Source: Bolinopsis microptera | Taxonomy: Eukaryota > Ctenophora > Tentaculata > Lobata > Bolinopsidae | Assembly: GCF_026151205.1 (NCBI RefSeq) | Contig: NC_087074.1 | Span: 3,658,001-3,722,000 of the forward strand | Length of the DNA: 64,000 nt | Direction of reading: 5' to 3' | Shown here: piece after piece, positions 11,241-22,768 of the stretch | Numbering within the stretch: position 1 is the stretch's first letter | Layout: every line of letters starts with the position of its first letter | Made by a program: the position numbers and the translations under genes | Notes under the pieces: generated by a model | The model's database searches: none | What the model saw: the letters and a program-made list of their open reading frames with translations, nothing else | What the model was told of the DNA's origin: nothing

Positions 11241-14200
11241 AATCCAACTGTTTATTGTAATGATATTGAATAATCGTGACCGCTTGCAATTATTCTGTGT
11301 TATTTACTGTCTGTACTCAATAAAATTACTTATTTAATCCAACTGTTTATTGTAATGATATTGAATAATCGTGACCGCTTGCAATTATTCTGTGTTATTT
11401 ACTGTCTGTACGGTACTCAATAAAATTACTTATTTAATCCAACTGTTTATTGTAATGATATTGAATAATCGTGACCGCTTGCAATTATTCTGTGTTATTT
11501 ACTGTCTGTACGGTACTCAATAAAATTACTTATTTAATCCAACTGTTTATTGTAATGATATTGAATAATCGCGACCGCTTGCAATTATTCTGTGTTATTT
11601 ACTGTCTGTACGGTACTCAATAAAATTACTTATTTAATCCAACTGTTTATTGTAATGATATTGAATAATCGTGACCGCTTGCAATTATTCTGTGTTATTT
11701 ACTGTCTGTACGGTACTCAATAAAATTACTTATTTAATCCAACTGTTTATTGTAATGATATTGAATAATCGTGACCGCTTGCAATTATTCTGTGTTATTT
11801 ACTGTCTGTACGGTACTCAATAAAATTACTTATTTAATCCAACTGTTTATTGTAATGATATTGAATAATCGTGACCGCTTGCAATTATTCTGTGTTATTT
11901 ACTGTCTGTACGGTACTCAATAAAATTACTTATTTAATCCAACTGTTTATTGTAATGATATTGAATAATCGTGACCGCTTGCGATTATTCTGTGTTATTT
12001 ACTGTCTGTACGGTACTCAATAAAATTACTTATTTAATCCAACTGTTTATTGTAATGATATTGAATAATCGTGACCGCTTGCAATTATTCTGTGTTATTT
12101 ACTGTCTGTACTCAATAAAATTACTTATTTAATCCAACTGTTTATTGTAATGATATTGAATAATCGTGACCGCTTGCAATTATTCTGTGTTATTTACTGT
12201 CTGTACTCAATAAAATTACTTATTTAATCCAACTGTTTATTGTAATGATATTGAATAATCGTGACCGCTTGCGATTATTCTGTGTTATTTACTGTCTGTA
12301 CTCAATAAAATTACTTATTTAATCCAACTGTTTATTGTAATGATATTGAATAATCGTGACCGCTTGCAATTATTCTGTGTTATTTACTGTCTGTACTCAA
12401 TAAAATTACTTATTTAATCCAACTGTTTATTGTAATGATATTGAATAATCGTGACCGCTTGCAATTATTCTGTGTTATTTACTGTCTGTACTCAATAAAA
12501 TTACTTATTTAATCCAACTGTTTATTGTAATGATATTGAATAATCGTGACCGCTTGCAATTATTCTGTGTTATTTACTGTCTGTACGGTACTCAATAAAA
12601 TTACTTATTTAATCCAACTGTTTATTGTAATGATATTGAATAATCGTGACCGCTTGCAATTATTCTGTGTTATTTACTGTCTGTACGGTACTCAATAAAA
12701 TTACTTATTTAATCCAACTGTTTATTGTAATGATATTGAATAATCGTGACCGCTTGCAATTATTCTGTGTTATTTACTGTCTGTACGGTACTCAATAAAA
12801 TTACTTATTTAATCCAACTGTTTATTGTAATGATATTGAATAATCGTGACCGCTTGCAATTATTCTGTGTTATTTACTGTCTGTACGGTACTCAATAAAA
12901 TTACTTATTTAATCCAACTGTTTATTGTAATGATATTGAATAATCGTGACCGCTTGCGATTATTCTGTGTTATTTACTGTCTGTACGGTACTCAATAAAA
13001 TTACTTATTTAATCCAACTGTTTATTGTAATGATATTGAATAATCGTGACCGCTTGCAATTATTCTGTGTTATTTACTGTCTGTACTCAATAAAATTACT
13101 TATTTAATCCAACTGTTTATTGTAATGATATTGAATAATCGTGACCGCTTGCAATTATTCTGTGTTATTTACTGTCTGTACTCAATAAAATTACTTATTT
13201 AATCCAACTGTTTATTGTAATGATATTGAATAATCGTGACCGCTTGCGATTATTCTGTGTTATTTACTGTCTGTACTCAATAAAATTACTTATTTAATCC
13301 AACTGTTTATTGTAATGATATTGAATAATCGTGACCGCTTGCAATTATTCTGTGTTATTTACTGTCTGTACTCAATAAAATTACTTATTTAATCCAACTG
13401 TTTATTGTAATGATATTGAATAATCGTGACCGCTTGCAATTATTCTGTGTTATTTACTGTCTGTACTCAATAAAATTACTTATTTAATCCAACTGTTTAT
13501 TGTAATGATATTGAATAATCGTGACCGCTTGCAATTATTCTGTGTTATTTACTGTCTGTACGGTACTCAATAAAATTACTTATTTAATCCAACTGTTTAT
13601 TGTAATGATATTGAATAATCGTGACCGCTTGCAATTATTCTGTGTTATTTACTGTCTGTACTCAATAAAATTACTTATTTAATCCAACTGTTTATTGTAA
13701 TGATATTGAATAATCGTGACCGCTTGCAATTATTCTGTGTTATTTACTGTCTGTACTCAATAAAATTACTTATTTAATCCAACTGTTTATTGTAATGATA
13801 TTGAATAATCGTGACCGCTTGCAATTATTCTGTGTTATTTACTGTCTGTACGGTACTCAATAAAATTACTTATTTAATCCAACTGTTTATTGTAATGATA
13901 TTGAATAATCGTGACCGCTTGCAATTATTCTGTGTTATTTACTGTCTGTACGGTACTCAATAAAATTACTTATTTAATCCAACTGTTTATTGTAATGATA
14001 TTGAATAATCGTGACCGCTTGCAATTATTCTGTGTTATTTACTGTCTGTACGGTACTCAATAAAATTACTTATTTAATCCAACTGTTTATTGTAATGATA
14101 TTGAATAATCGTGACCGCTTGCAATTATTCTGTGTTATTTACTGTCTGTACGGTACTCAATAAAATTACTTATTTAATCCAACTGTTTATTGTAATGATA

Positions 14201-15292
14201 TTGAATAATCGTGACCGCTTGCAATTATTCTGTGTTATTTACTGTCTGTACTCAATAAAATTACTTATTTAATCCAACTGTTTATTGTAATGATATTGAA
14301 TAATCGTGACCGCTTGCAATTATTCTGTGTTATTTACTGTCTGTACGGTACTCAATAAAATTACTTATTTAATCCAACTGTTTATTGTAATGATATTGAA
14401 TAATCGTGACCGCTTGCAATTATTCTGTGTTATTTACTGTCTGTACGGTACTCAATAAAATTACTTATTTAATCCAACTGTTTATTGTAATGATATTGAA
14501 TAATCGTGACCGCTTGCAATTATTCTGTGTTATTTACTGTCTGTACTCAATAAAATTACTTATTTAATCCAACTGTTTATTGTAATGATATTGAATAATC
14601 GTGACCGCTTGCAATTATTCTGTGTTATTTACTGTCTGTACGGTACTCAATAAAATTACTTATTTAATCCAACTGTTTATTGTAATGATATTGAATAATC
14701 GTGACCGCTTGCAATTATTCTGTGTTATTTACTGTCTGTACGGTACTCAATAAAATTACTTATTTAATCCAACTGTTTATTGTAATGATATTGAATAATC
14801 GTGACCGCTTGCAATTATTCTGTGTTATTTACTGTCTGTACTCAATAAAATTACTTATTTAATCCAACTGTTTATTGTAATGATATTGAATAATCGTGAC
14901 CGCTTGCAATTATTCTGTGTTATTTACTGTCTGTACGGTACTCAATAAAATTACTTATTTAATCCAACTGTTTATTGTAATGATATTGAATAATCGTGAC
15001 CGCTTGCAATTATTCTGTGTTATTTACTGTCTGTACGGTACTCAATAAAATTACTTATTTAATCCAACTGTTTATTGTAATGATATTGAATAATCGTGAC
15101 CGCTTGCAATTATTCTGTGTTATTTACTGTCTGTACGGTACTCAATAAAATTACTTATTTAATCCAACTGTTTATTGTAATGATATTGAATAATCGTGAC
15201 CGCTTGCAATTATTCTGTGTTATTTACTGTCTGTACTCAATAAAATTACTTATTTAATCCAACTGTTTATTGTAATGATATTGATTAATCGT
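11241..15292 (+). repeat. 95/100-bp satellite array, about 41 units
   Basis: The unit begins AATCCAACTGTTTATTGTAA, continues through ATCGTGACCGCTTGCAATTA and ends CTCAATAAAATTACTTATTT. Two length classes exist: 95 bp, and 100 bp with an extra CGGTA after CTGTCTGTA. Units are otherwise nearly identical; rare variants are GCGATT for GCAATT and GCGACC for GTGACC. The array ends abruptly in a partial unit at 15292. Every unit carries AATAAA on the plus strand. A single diverged fragment of the unit lies at 22658-22703. Confidence 0.97.
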
Positions 15293-15372
15293 GGGATTTT
15301 TCAAAAGACCCACTCACCCCCTTTTGCGGTACTAACTGTTGAAAAATCACGGTACTAACTGTGTCTTGGTAC

Positions 15373-16756
15373 CTTAGTTGTAGTGAACGTACGGAACGTT
15401 CACTAAAAATAGTTTGTGAACGCGTTCGCTAAAAGATTTTAACGTTCGGAACATAAGGAACGTTAATTGCTATTATGAAATTTAAATGCCGGATACATCA
15501 TAGGATCATGCTGTGTGACCCACCAGTTCGATTTTCATCTACTTGCCGAGGATGTCGGGAAGTTGAGCTGGACCAAGGAGACATTGTCGAATTGTAACAA
15601 AATAGTTACAAATGTGAAGAATCACGACATGATTCTAAAAACGTTTAGAACCCATTCTCATGTCAATTTGCTAAAACCAGGGGAAACTCGGTTTGCCACC
15701 CAGTTTATTATGTTAGAGAGACTGAAGGGTTCCAAGGATACTTTGATTAAGACTTATATTGATCCAACCCTTACTGAGTCTGTTAGCAATAAAAGTAATG
15801 CATACAAGAATTTGTTTGAGTGCGCTTAAGATTTAGTGTTTGACCCCCATTTCTGGATAGAAGTCGACTATTTATGCTCAATTCTCGATCCGATAATAAT
15901 CTTGCTTAGATTTTCAGACAATAGTCTTAAGATTCCTGTTGGTTTCATCGGTGTAATTTATTACAAATATTATCTGTTCACCTTAAAGTTAGCAAATTTT
16001 GCTTTCCGCAATAGAAACCATAAAAGTGATATGGTTAGTCTTACCAACAAAAGGTGGCTCGAGCTCCATTCCCCCTACATTCAGTAGGGTTTTGTGTTCA
16101 CCCGGCTTATCAGGGATATGATCAGCACACGAATCAGGATGTCTGGAAGGAGTTTCTAGATGTCATGGACACGTGGTGTGACGGCGCAACAAAGAAGAAG
16201 ATACTTTCGCAGTACACGTTCTAGTTCTACCGAGAGAAAAGAGGCTTATTCTCTACTGACGCTGCCTCAAGTTTTAGCCAAGATTCTGACGATCCAGTCT
16301 CTTGGTGGAGCAACTTCGGTTGCGAGGTACCCGAACTACAGAGTTTTGCAATGAAAGCGTTGTCGCTATCGACATCGGCCTCACCCTGTGAGACGAATTA
16401 GAGCTTGTACGACTGGTTGATAAACAAAAAAGAAACCGCCTCACAGTTGACAAGCAGCGAGACCTTATTTATGTTAACGCAAGTTTGCGTCTTATGAACA
16501 ATTCACGAATTAAGGAGCACAAATTTCATTACTATTTGCTATACTAGTGACTTATTTTTATTCATTATTGTTTATTTACTGTCTAATTCCGACAACATCG
16601 TTTTATCTCATTGTATCCATCTAAAGTTAAAAACTATCGGAAAAATTATCAAAATATTGACTAACGTTCACTAACGTTCACAATGACAAACGTTCACTAC
16701 AAAATGATTGGAACGTACGTTCAGTACGACTAAGTTCAGCGTTCACTACAACTAAG
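15373..16756 (+). mobile_element. hAT-type DNA transposon, 1384 bp, exact ends
   Basis: A perfect 17-bp terminal inverted repeat, CTTAGTTGTAGTGAACG, lies at 15373-15389 and inverted at 16740-16756. The 8-bp target duplication CTTGGTAC lies at 15365-15372 and 16757-16764. Subterminal GAACGTT / ACGTTCACT motifs are repeated near both ends, as is usual for transposase binding in hAT elements. The interior carries the C-terminal half of a hAT transposase. The element is shorter than a normal autonomous hAT because the N-terminal part is missing. Confidence 0.93.
15510..16547 (+). pseudogene. hAT transposase, C-terminal half, decayed
   Basis: The first block (15515-15829) contains LLAEDVGKLSW, NHDMILKTFR and LKPGETRFATQFIMLERL, typical of the hAT catalytic core. 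After a stop a second block (15836-16087) continues with DPHFWIEVDYLCSILDPI. Further on, across frame changes, come a stretch reading DVWKEFLDVMDTWCD, then DPVSWWSNFGCEVPELQSFA and LSLSTSASPCE, and LTVDKQRDLIYVNASLRLM. The last three are the hAT C-terminal dimerisation region. Stops and frame changes occur about every 100-250 bp, and the BED zinc finger half is absent. It is a dead copy; any movement would need a transposase from elsewhere. Confidence 0.85.
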
Positions 16757-16764
16757 CTTGGTAC

Positions 16765-17054
16765 ATAAAATAAGATACCCACCCAGTAACTGCTTTAAAC
16801 AGCTCATTAAACATTGGGAAATGGGCAAATTATACCCATTATTTAGTAGGGGTTTTATTTTCAATGTAGTCAAATTAGATAAAAAGTTTTTTTTTAAAGG
16901 AAACAATTCAATTAAAAAACCCAAAAAAAAGTCAAAAAACCTCAAAACCCAAAAAACTCATTCCCAAAATTTCTAGGGTTGGAACTAGCTGTTTTTTCTG
17001 GGAAATGAGCAGCAGACCCACCACTTAGTACAAAAGTACTAACTGTAAAGTTTT
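16765..17054. other. AT-rich spacer between hAT element and 391-bp array
   Basis: No gene. Contains A-rich tracts (16910-16970) and GTACTAACTGTAAAG near 17035, which resembles GGTACTAACTGT at 15330-15361 on the other side of the hAT element. The hAT may therefore have landed inside an older repeat. Confidence 0.4.
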
Positions 17055-18577
17055 GGAACACAACAAGAAAATTGAGAATAATCTTGTGCGAGGGTAGGGA
17101 CCCAGATGTCGTTTCTAACCCAAATAAACTTTAAGGAGGCTTCTCATCAGTAGCCGCACCTCCTTACTCGGTTTCTGAACTGGAATTCTATGGGCTTCCA
17201 GACGGCCAGACCGAGTATTACCACCCCATCCTTCTAGAGTTCATCACAAGTAGCACCCACCTTGAAGATCTTTGACACCCAGACACACCCCATTGGCGAA
17301 CAAACTTTGGATATAATCTTACATGCTCCCGAAGGAATCCCTGGTTTATGGTCTTTCTCATCGTCACCAGCACTTTCACTAGAGTCACCAGCCCTTTCAC
17401 TGGAGTCATCAGCCCAATCACTGAAGTATACAGAAGTATAGTTGTGGAACACAACAAGAAAATTGAGAATAATCTTGTGCGAGGGTAGGGACCCAGATGT
17501 CGTTTCTAACCCAAATAAACTTTAAGGAAGCTTCTCATCAGTAGCCGCACCTCCTTACTCGGTTTCTGAACTGGAATTCTATGGGCTTCCAGACGGCCAG
17601 ACCGAGTATTACCACCCCATCCTTCTAGAGTTCATCACAAGTAGCACCCACCTTGAAGATCTTTGACACCCAGACACACCCCATTGGCGAACAAACTTTG
17701 GATATAATCTTACATGCTCCCGAAGGAATCCCTGGTTTATGGTCTTTCTCATCGTCACCAGCACTTTCACTAGAGTCACCAGCCCTTTCACTGGAGTCAT
17801 CAGCCCAATCACTGAAGTATACAGAAGTATAGTTGTGGAACACAACAAGAAAATTGAGAATAATCTTGTGCGAGGGTAGGGACCCAGATGTCGTTTCTAA
17901 CCCAAATAAACTTTAAGGAAGCTTCTCATCAGTAGCCGCACCTCCTTACTCGGTTTCTGAACTGGAATTCTATGGGCTTCCAGACGGCCAGACCGAGTAT
18001 TACCACCCCATCCTTCTAGAGTTCATCACAAGTAGCACCCACCTTGAAGATCTTTGACACCCAGACACACCCCATTGGCGAACAAACTTTGGATATAATC
18101 TTACATGCTCCCGAAGGAATCCCTGGTTTATGGTCTTTCTCATCGTCACCAGCACTTTCACTAGAGTCACCAGCCCTTTCACTGGAGTCATCAGCCCAAT
18201 CACTGAAGTATACAGAAGTATAGTTGTGGAACACAACAAGAAAATTGAGAATAATCTTGTGCGAGGGTAGGGACCCAGATGTCGTTTCTAACCCAAATAA
18301 ACTTTAAGGAGGCTTCTCATCAGTAGCCGCACCTCCTTACTCGGTTTCTGAACTGGAATTCTATGGGCTTCCAGACGGCCAGACCGAGTATTACCACCCC
18401 ATCCTTCTAGAGTTCATCACAAGTAGCACCCACCTTGAAGATCTTTGACACCCAGACACACCCCATTGGCGAACAAACTTTGGATATAATCTTACATGCT
18501 CCCGAAAGAATCCCTGGTTTATGGTCTTTCTCATCGTCACCAGCACTTTCACTAGAGTCACCAGCCCTTTCACTGGA
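17055..18577 (-). repeat. 391-bp tandem repeat, 3.9 copies
   Basis: Copies start at 17055, 17446, 17837 and 18228, spaced exactly 391 bp and almost identical; the last is cut at 18577. On the minus strand each copy reads as an open stretch of 72-79 codons with an acidic repeat (DDSSERAGDSSESAGDDEKD) followed by CKIISKVCSPMGCVWVSKIF and a stop. The open frame is kept because copies are nearly identical, not necessarily because it is translated. A diverged copy on the opposite strand lies at 35903-36112. I do not recognise the protein. Confidence 0.93.
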
Positions 18578-19261
18578 GAAAATATGACCCACCCCCCAAC
18601 GTGACGTACGGTACTAAGTGTATGATCCCCCCCCCCCCCACCCCCAAGGCGTTGCTGGATAGTCAAACTAACGATCGTCGTTAGTAACGATGGTTTATCA
18701 AATACTCACTATTTGCTACGGTTTAATCGTTTGTCAGATTAGTCAGCGGTGAGAAAGGTATTGTAAATATGGAATATTTAGCACAGCAACCCTTATATAA
18801 AGAAATAGTCTGCCGGCTGCCCGTTTATGTAGATTGTAGATGCATGTGAGTAGCTCAAGTCTAAGAGTAGTTACTAGCTGATAGTTAGTCCTTGATACCG
18901 TCAGAGCTGACGACGAGACAATTGGCATTTGGCAGTATAGTAGTATAGTAGTAGTAGGCTACTGATTCAGGATGTGGACGAAGTTACTGGGGTTATAAGA
19001 AACCACGAGAAATAAACTCTCTTTATTATTTTGTTTGCATCGACTTTGTCACGCGGTGAATCTGGATCGTTTAACGATAGAGTCTTGATGGTTTAAACTC
19101 GGATATAAAAAGAAATGAGACGTGAACTAGTTTCCCTTTTTCTTCTCATCTTCAATTCTTATCTCGAGGCGAATGAACGAGAAGAGACAGCTATTTTTTG
19201 CAATAATTTTTGTCAAATTTGTGACACAGAAAACAGGGATTGGTCAAATGGAGGTGTTTTG
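18578..19261. other. Spacer before the TTTCA tract
   Basis: No gene recognised. A run of C at about 18627-18640, interrupted by A, is a likely sequencing trouble spot. TAGTATAGTAGTAGTAG occurs near 18938-18957. Confidence 0.4.
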
Positions 19262-20329
19262 CATTTCATTTCATTTCATTTCATTTCATTTCATTTCATT
19301 TCATTTCATTTCATTTCATTTCATTTCATTTCATTTCATTTCATTTCATTTCATTTCATTTCATTTCATTTCATTTCATTTCATTTCATTTCATTTCATT
19401 TCATTTCATTTCATTTCATTTCATTTCATTTCATTTCATTTCATTTCATTTCATTTCATTTCATTTCATTTCATTTCATTTCATTTCATTTCATTTCATT
19501 TCATTTCATTTCATTTCATTTCATTTCATTTCATTTCATTTCATTTCATTTCATTTCATTTCATTTCATTTCATTTCATTTCATTTCATTTCATTTCATT
19601 TCATTTCATTTCATTTCATTTCATTTCATTTCATTTCATTTCATTTCATTTCATTTCATTTCATTTCATTTCATTTCATTTCATTTCATTTCATTTCATT
19701 TCATTTCATTTCATTTCATTTCATTTCATTTCATTTCATTTCATTTCATTTCATTTCATTTCATTTCATTTCATTTCATTTCATTTCATTTCATTTCATT
19801 TCATTTCATTTCATTTCATTTCATTTCATTTCATTTCATTTCATTTCATTTCATTTCATTTCATTTCATTTCATTTCATTTCATTTCATTTCATTTCATT
19901 TCATTTCATTTCATTTCATTTCATTTCATTTCATTTCATTTCATTTCATTTCATTTCATTTCATTTCATTTCATTTCATTTCATTTCATTTCATTTCATT
20001 TCATTTCATTTCATTTCATTTCATTTCATTTCATTTCATTTCATTTCATTTCATTTCATTTCATTTCATTTCATTTCATTTCATTTCATTTCATTTCATT
20101 TCATTTCATTTCATTTCATTTCATTTCATTTCATTTCATTTCATTTCATTTCATTTCATTTCATTTCATTTCATTTCATTTCATTTCATTTCATTTCATT
20201 TCATTTCATTTCATTTCATTTCATTTCATTTCATTTCATTTCATTTCATTTCATTTCATTTCATTTCATTTCATTTCATTTCATTTCATTTCATTTCATT
20301 TCATTTCATTTCATTTCATTTCATTTCAT
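19262..20329 (+). repeat. Pure TTTCA pentanucleotide microsatellite, 1068 bp
   Basis: About 213 copies of CATTT/TTTCA with no interruption seen from 19262 to 20329. Three long ORFs (363-409 codons reading HFISF repeats) overlap here in all three frames only because the 5-bp unit has no stop in any plus frame. They should not be annotated as proteins. Confidence 0.98.
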
Positions 20330-20640
20330 AAAATCCAAAGCTGAGTAATAGAAAATATTCGTAAGATTATAACAGGCGGTTCAGCAACTATGCACCTGAA
20401 TCACGGAATTCTCTCCCTCTTGATGTCCGTAGCATCGATAATATTGTGTCTTTTAAGAGTAAGTTAAAGAACTATTTGTATGATCAGTTATAGCCTGGTT
20501 AGGCTAGTACTACATACTAGTGGCTAAGTCTTTTTTGTGTATTTTTTTTGAGTATCCATTAATTTTTTTCTGGTTTTAACCAGCTGGTTTTTTTCGGTGT
20601 GTCAATAAAATCAATTATATTGTATGTATACACAGATACA
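20330..20640 (+). mobile_element. 5'-truncated LINE 3' end
   Basis: Contains the ORF2 tail (20377-20493) and a T-rich 3' untranslated region that ends near GTGTCAATAAAATCAATTATATTGTATGTATA. The right boundary is approximate. The microsatellite sits where the rest of the LINE would be expected. Confidence 0.55.
20377..20493 (+). pseudogene. LINE ORF2 C-terminal fragment
   Basis: An open 38-codon stretch ends in a stop and reads NSLPLDVRSIDNIVSFKSKL, then KNYLYDQL. This is the standard C-terminus of CR1/L2/jockey-like non-LTR retrotransposon ORF2 proteins (usually WNSLP...FK..L...L). The usual Trp before NSLP is Arg here. Only the tail of the protein remains; the TTTCA tract starts 48 bp upstream of it. 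Confidence 0.7.
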
Positions 20641-20827
20641 CTATACTATTACCATTTTTGCGACAGTTAATCTGATATTATCTCTTTAACATTATTCATT
20701 ATTTTTTGATTTTATGAGACCCGTGTTTTGTTTTTAGCTTTCTGCTCCGATGAGGAGAAAAAGTTTTTTGACGAGAGCCGCTTGAGACATGGGCACCGTA
20801 TTGTGTAAATTATTTAGTTATATTTTA

Positions 20828-22528
20828 GGTTCTTTTGCGATAGTCAAAACGCGACAACTAGCGCTGGATGGCGACAACTAGCGCTATCCAGCGCTAGTTG
20901 TCGCCATCCAGCGCTAGTTGTCGCTATCCAGCGCTGGATAACGCTGGCCAGCGCAAAATATATATGTTCGATAATTGTCGCTATCCAGCGCTAGTTGTCG
21001 CCATCCAGCGCTAGTTGTCGCCATCCAGCGCTAGTTGTCGCTATCCAGCGCTAGTTGTCGCTGGCTATGCGACACTGTCGCACGCGATAGTTTGCGATGG
21101 CCAGCGCAACTGGCCATCGCAGAAAACAGTTCGATAACTAGCGCTGGATAGCGACAACTAGCGCTGGATAGCGACAACTAGCGCTGGCCAGCGCTGGCCA
21201 GCGCTAAGCGATAGCCAGCGCTGGCCAGCGCTGGCCATCGATATCCAGCGCAAAATTTTTGCGCTATTACTCGTCAGCTAGCGCTAACCAGCGCTGGCCA
21301 GCGCTAGCCAGCGCTAACCAGCGCTAACGAGCGCTGGTTAGCGCTAGCCAGCGCTAACCAGCGCTAACCAGCGCTAACCAGCGCTAACCAGCGCTAGCCA
21401 GCGCTAGCCAGCGCTAGCCAGCGCTAGCCAGCGCTGGCCAGCGCTGGCCAGCGCTAGCTGACGAGTAATATCGCAACTATATTGCGCTGGCCAGCGCTGG
21501 CTGACGAGTAATACTAATATCGAGCGTGCTAAATCACTCTACAGTCGATCTTCGAGATTGTTCTAAAAGGGCCCCCGATGGTTGTGTCCAACTTCAATCG
21601 ATGTATTTTCGGACGCTAATTCCGAATCAACCCCCATGGGCCCATGACATAGGGTTAAAATGCTCTCCTGACGAGATATTGGCAAAAAACTGTACATGTA
21701 TCGATCACGTGATATGACCGTAGGCGTATAAGGAAGTTAGCCTAATTTCTCGTTATTGTTAGGGTTTCAGCATATGTTTTTGTTAAGGATTGGGTTAGGG
21801 TTAGGGTTGATTAGAGGGTTGGGGTTTCGAAAAGTCGTTCAGAACCAGCTAGAGTCAGAGAATGGGTTAAAAAAGGCACGTGACAGTCAAGTGTAAAGTG
21901 ATTAATCATCATCCGAGTAATATCGCAAGTATATGATTTTGATACATTGCGCTGGCTAGCGCTGGTTACCGCTGGCTAGCGCTGGCTAACGCTGGCTAGC
22001 GCTGGCTAACGCTGGCTAGCGCTGGATAGCGACAACTAGCGCTGGCTAGCGCTGGCCAGCGCTGGCTAGCGCTGGATAGCGACAACTAGCGCTGGCTAGC
22101 GCTGGCCAGCGCTAGCTGACGAGTAATAGCGCAAAAATTTTGCGCTGGATATCGATGGCCAGCGCTGGCCAGCGCTAGTTGTCGCTATCCAGCGCTAGTT
22201 GTCGCCATCCAGCGCTAGTTATCGAACTGTTTTCTGCGATGGCCAGTTGCGCTGGCCATCGCAAACTATCGCGTGCGACAGTGTCGCATAGCCAGCGACA
22301 ACTAGCGCTGGATAGCGACAACTAGCGCTGGATGGCGACAACTAGCGCTGGATGGCGACAACTAGCGCTGGATAGCGACAATTATCGAACATATATATTT
22401 TGCGCTGGCCAGCGTTATCCAGCGCTGGATAGCGACAACTAGCGCTGGATGGCGACAACTAGCGCTGGATAGCGCTAGTTGTCGCCATCCAGCGCTAGTT
22501 GTCGCGTTTTGACTATCGCAAAAGAACC
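20828..22528. mobile_element. Fold-back element FB1, copy 2, complete (1701 bp)
   Basis: Ends are perfect inverted repeats beginning GGTTCTTTTGCGATAGTC and continuing AAAACGCGACAACTAGCGCT. The 8-bp target duplication ATATTTTA lies at 20820-20827 and 22529-22536. Both arms are built of the AGCGCTGG and GCGACAACT minisatellite units also seen in copy 1. The unique middle (about 21472-21930) carries TTAGGGTTAGGGTTGATTAGAGGG. Compared with copy 1 it lacks 605 bp, with GTTTCAG at the junction. No transposase is present, so a hAT-type enzyme in trans is the likely mover. Confidence 0.93.
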
Positions 22529-22604
22529 ATATTTTATACAATATCTTTGTCGCATAGTTGTGGGGTCCGGGTAGTAAATACAATGTTTCGTTTCGTTTCG
22601 TAAC

Positions 22605-22703
22605 CAAAATTATGGTAACCAAATTTATTGTGAACCAAATTTATTGGCCCTAAGGTGTTTTGTGTTATTTACTGTCTGTACTCAATAAAATTATTTATTT
22701 GAA
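22605..22703. repeat. Inverted copy of 2457-2510 and a lone satellite fragment
   Basis: 22605-22655 is the reverse complement of 2457-2510 with few differences (AATAAATTTGGTT and GGTTACCATAATTTTGG). 22658-22703 (TGTGTTATTTACTGTCTGTA then CTCAATAAAATTATTTATTT) matches about 43 bp of the satellite unit at 11241-15292, in the short form without CGGTA. It lies about 65 bp upstream of the gene B start codon. Confidence 0.75.
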
Positions 22704-22768
22704 TAAATTGCAACTGTTACCCAATTAGAATGTTATAGGCCGTCGTTTTCTTTGATACCACTCGCAAG

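Noticed and set aside
11241-15292. CRISPR-like array
   Set aside because: Whole 95/100-bp units repeat; there are no unique spacers between short repeats and the genome is eukaryotic.
17218-18666. Eight minus-strand ORFs as separate genes
   Set aside because: They are two frames of the same 391-bp unit repeated four times; kept only as a repeat with a possible coding origin.
19115-20348. Three overlapping ORFs of 363-409 codons reading HFISF repeats
   Set aside because: They are translations of the TTTCA microsatellite, open in all three frames because the unit has no stop.
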